64,000 nt of DNA, from contig NZ_JAHSTU010000004.1 of the NCBI RefSeq assembly GCF_019145495.1, positions 62,001 to 126,000 of the forward strand, in the 5' to 3' direction. Origin of the DNA: Pseudomonas azerbaijanoccidentalis. GTDB taxonomy: Bacteria; Pseudomonadota; Gammaproteobacteria; Pseudomonadales; Pseudomonadaceae. This document shows positions 63,938-64,000 of this stretch, piece by piece. How positions within the stretch are numbered: position 1 is the first letter of the stretch; every line of letters starts with the position of its first letter. The position numbers were made by a program, and so were the translations under genes. The notes below the pieces were generated by a model. That model had not been told where the DNA came from, searched no databases, and was given only the letters and a program-made list of their open reading frames with translations.

Positions 63938-64000
63938 TCAAATATTCTGGCGTTCGCCTTTCGGATCGAAGAACACCGAAGAAACGATTTCCGCCTCGAT
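63938..64000 (-). CDS. soxA: Sarcosine oxidase alpha subunit, C-terminal end (partial)
   Basis: Only the last 20 codons and the stop are in the window: IEAEIVSSVFFDPKGERQNI. The ending FFDPKGERQN and the place just upstream of soxG identify it as the end of soxA. The rest of the gene lies to the right. Confidence 0.85.
   Translation of the reverse strand: MEAEIVSSVFFDPKGERQNI

Overview
The window is chromosomal DNA of a fluorescent Pseudomonas, most likely the P. fluorescens species complex. The supporting signs are the GC-rich coding sequence, the davBA-pqq, bio-fadE and sox-purU-fdhA gene neighbourhoods, a CreBCD system, a FecI/FecR-coupled TonB receptor, and many copies of Pseudomonas-type REP palindromes. 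The assignment is inferred from gene content and protein resemblance; no database search was possible.

Layout. 0.07-2.6 kb: davB-davA (lysine to 5-aminovalerate). 2.6-10.4 kb: PQQ cofactor operon pqqF-A-B-C-D-E plus an S9 peptidase. 10.4-13.9 kb: a Pmp3/YqaE peptide, a toxin-antitoxin pair with a frameshifted toxin, a class III aminotransferase and a divergent LysR regulator. 14.1-23.6 kb: three paralogous long acyl-CoA dehydrogenases, with a membrane GGDEF protein and a large di-heme peroxidase-like cytochrome lying between the second and third. 23.9-28.9 kb: a small YjfB-like protein and the biotin operon bioB-F-H-C-D. A BirA-type operator for this operon lies inside the start of the divergent comF. 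29-38.2 kb: comF, modE, phoX, srkA/yihE, rarD, an ACT-domain regulator and malate synthase G. 38.3-41.7 kb: a receiver-only response regulator, and a cNMP/CBS/DUF294 protein paired with a DnaQ-like exonuclease. 41.9-49.6 kb: an iron module (FecI sigma, FecR, siderophore receptor, PepSY protein), a sugar-acid type MFS transporter with a clear promoter and operator, and a glutathione S-transferase. 49.8-53.4 kb: creB-creC-creD. 53.6-60.8 kb: an accessory region described below. 60.8-64 kb: fdhA, purU, soxG and the end of soxA, the one-carbon end of glycine-betaine and sarcosine breakdown.

The most unusual part is a set of four short RHS-core genes that resemble the C-terminal end of TccC/Rhs toxins. 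Each has a nearly constant 5' part and an unrelated 3' tail. One lies alone at 53.6 kb. Three lie in tandem at 56.8-60.8 kb, in units of about 1.4 kb, and the units are separated by decayed copies of the last 200 bp of fdhA with its terminator. The three tandem tails look directed at eukaryotic targets: an ADP-ribosyltransferase-like fold with a His-Tyr-Glu pattern, a proline-rich tail with PPxY motifs, and an F-box-like segment. No immunity genes are visible beside them. I read this locus as a cassette array of toxin tips that grows by duplication at the fdhA 3' end.

Regulatory signals that can be read directly include the BirA-type bio operator, a run of four CreB-box-like pentamers at exact 11-bp spacing before creD, a TTGACA/TATAAA promoter with a GntR-like palindrome before the MFS gene, a palindromic operator before the toxin-antitoxin pair, an attenuator-like terminator between pqqA and pqqB, and two perfect DnaA boxes between rarD and the ACT-domain gene. 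Six REP pairs of one family and several of other families fill many of the intergenic gaps.
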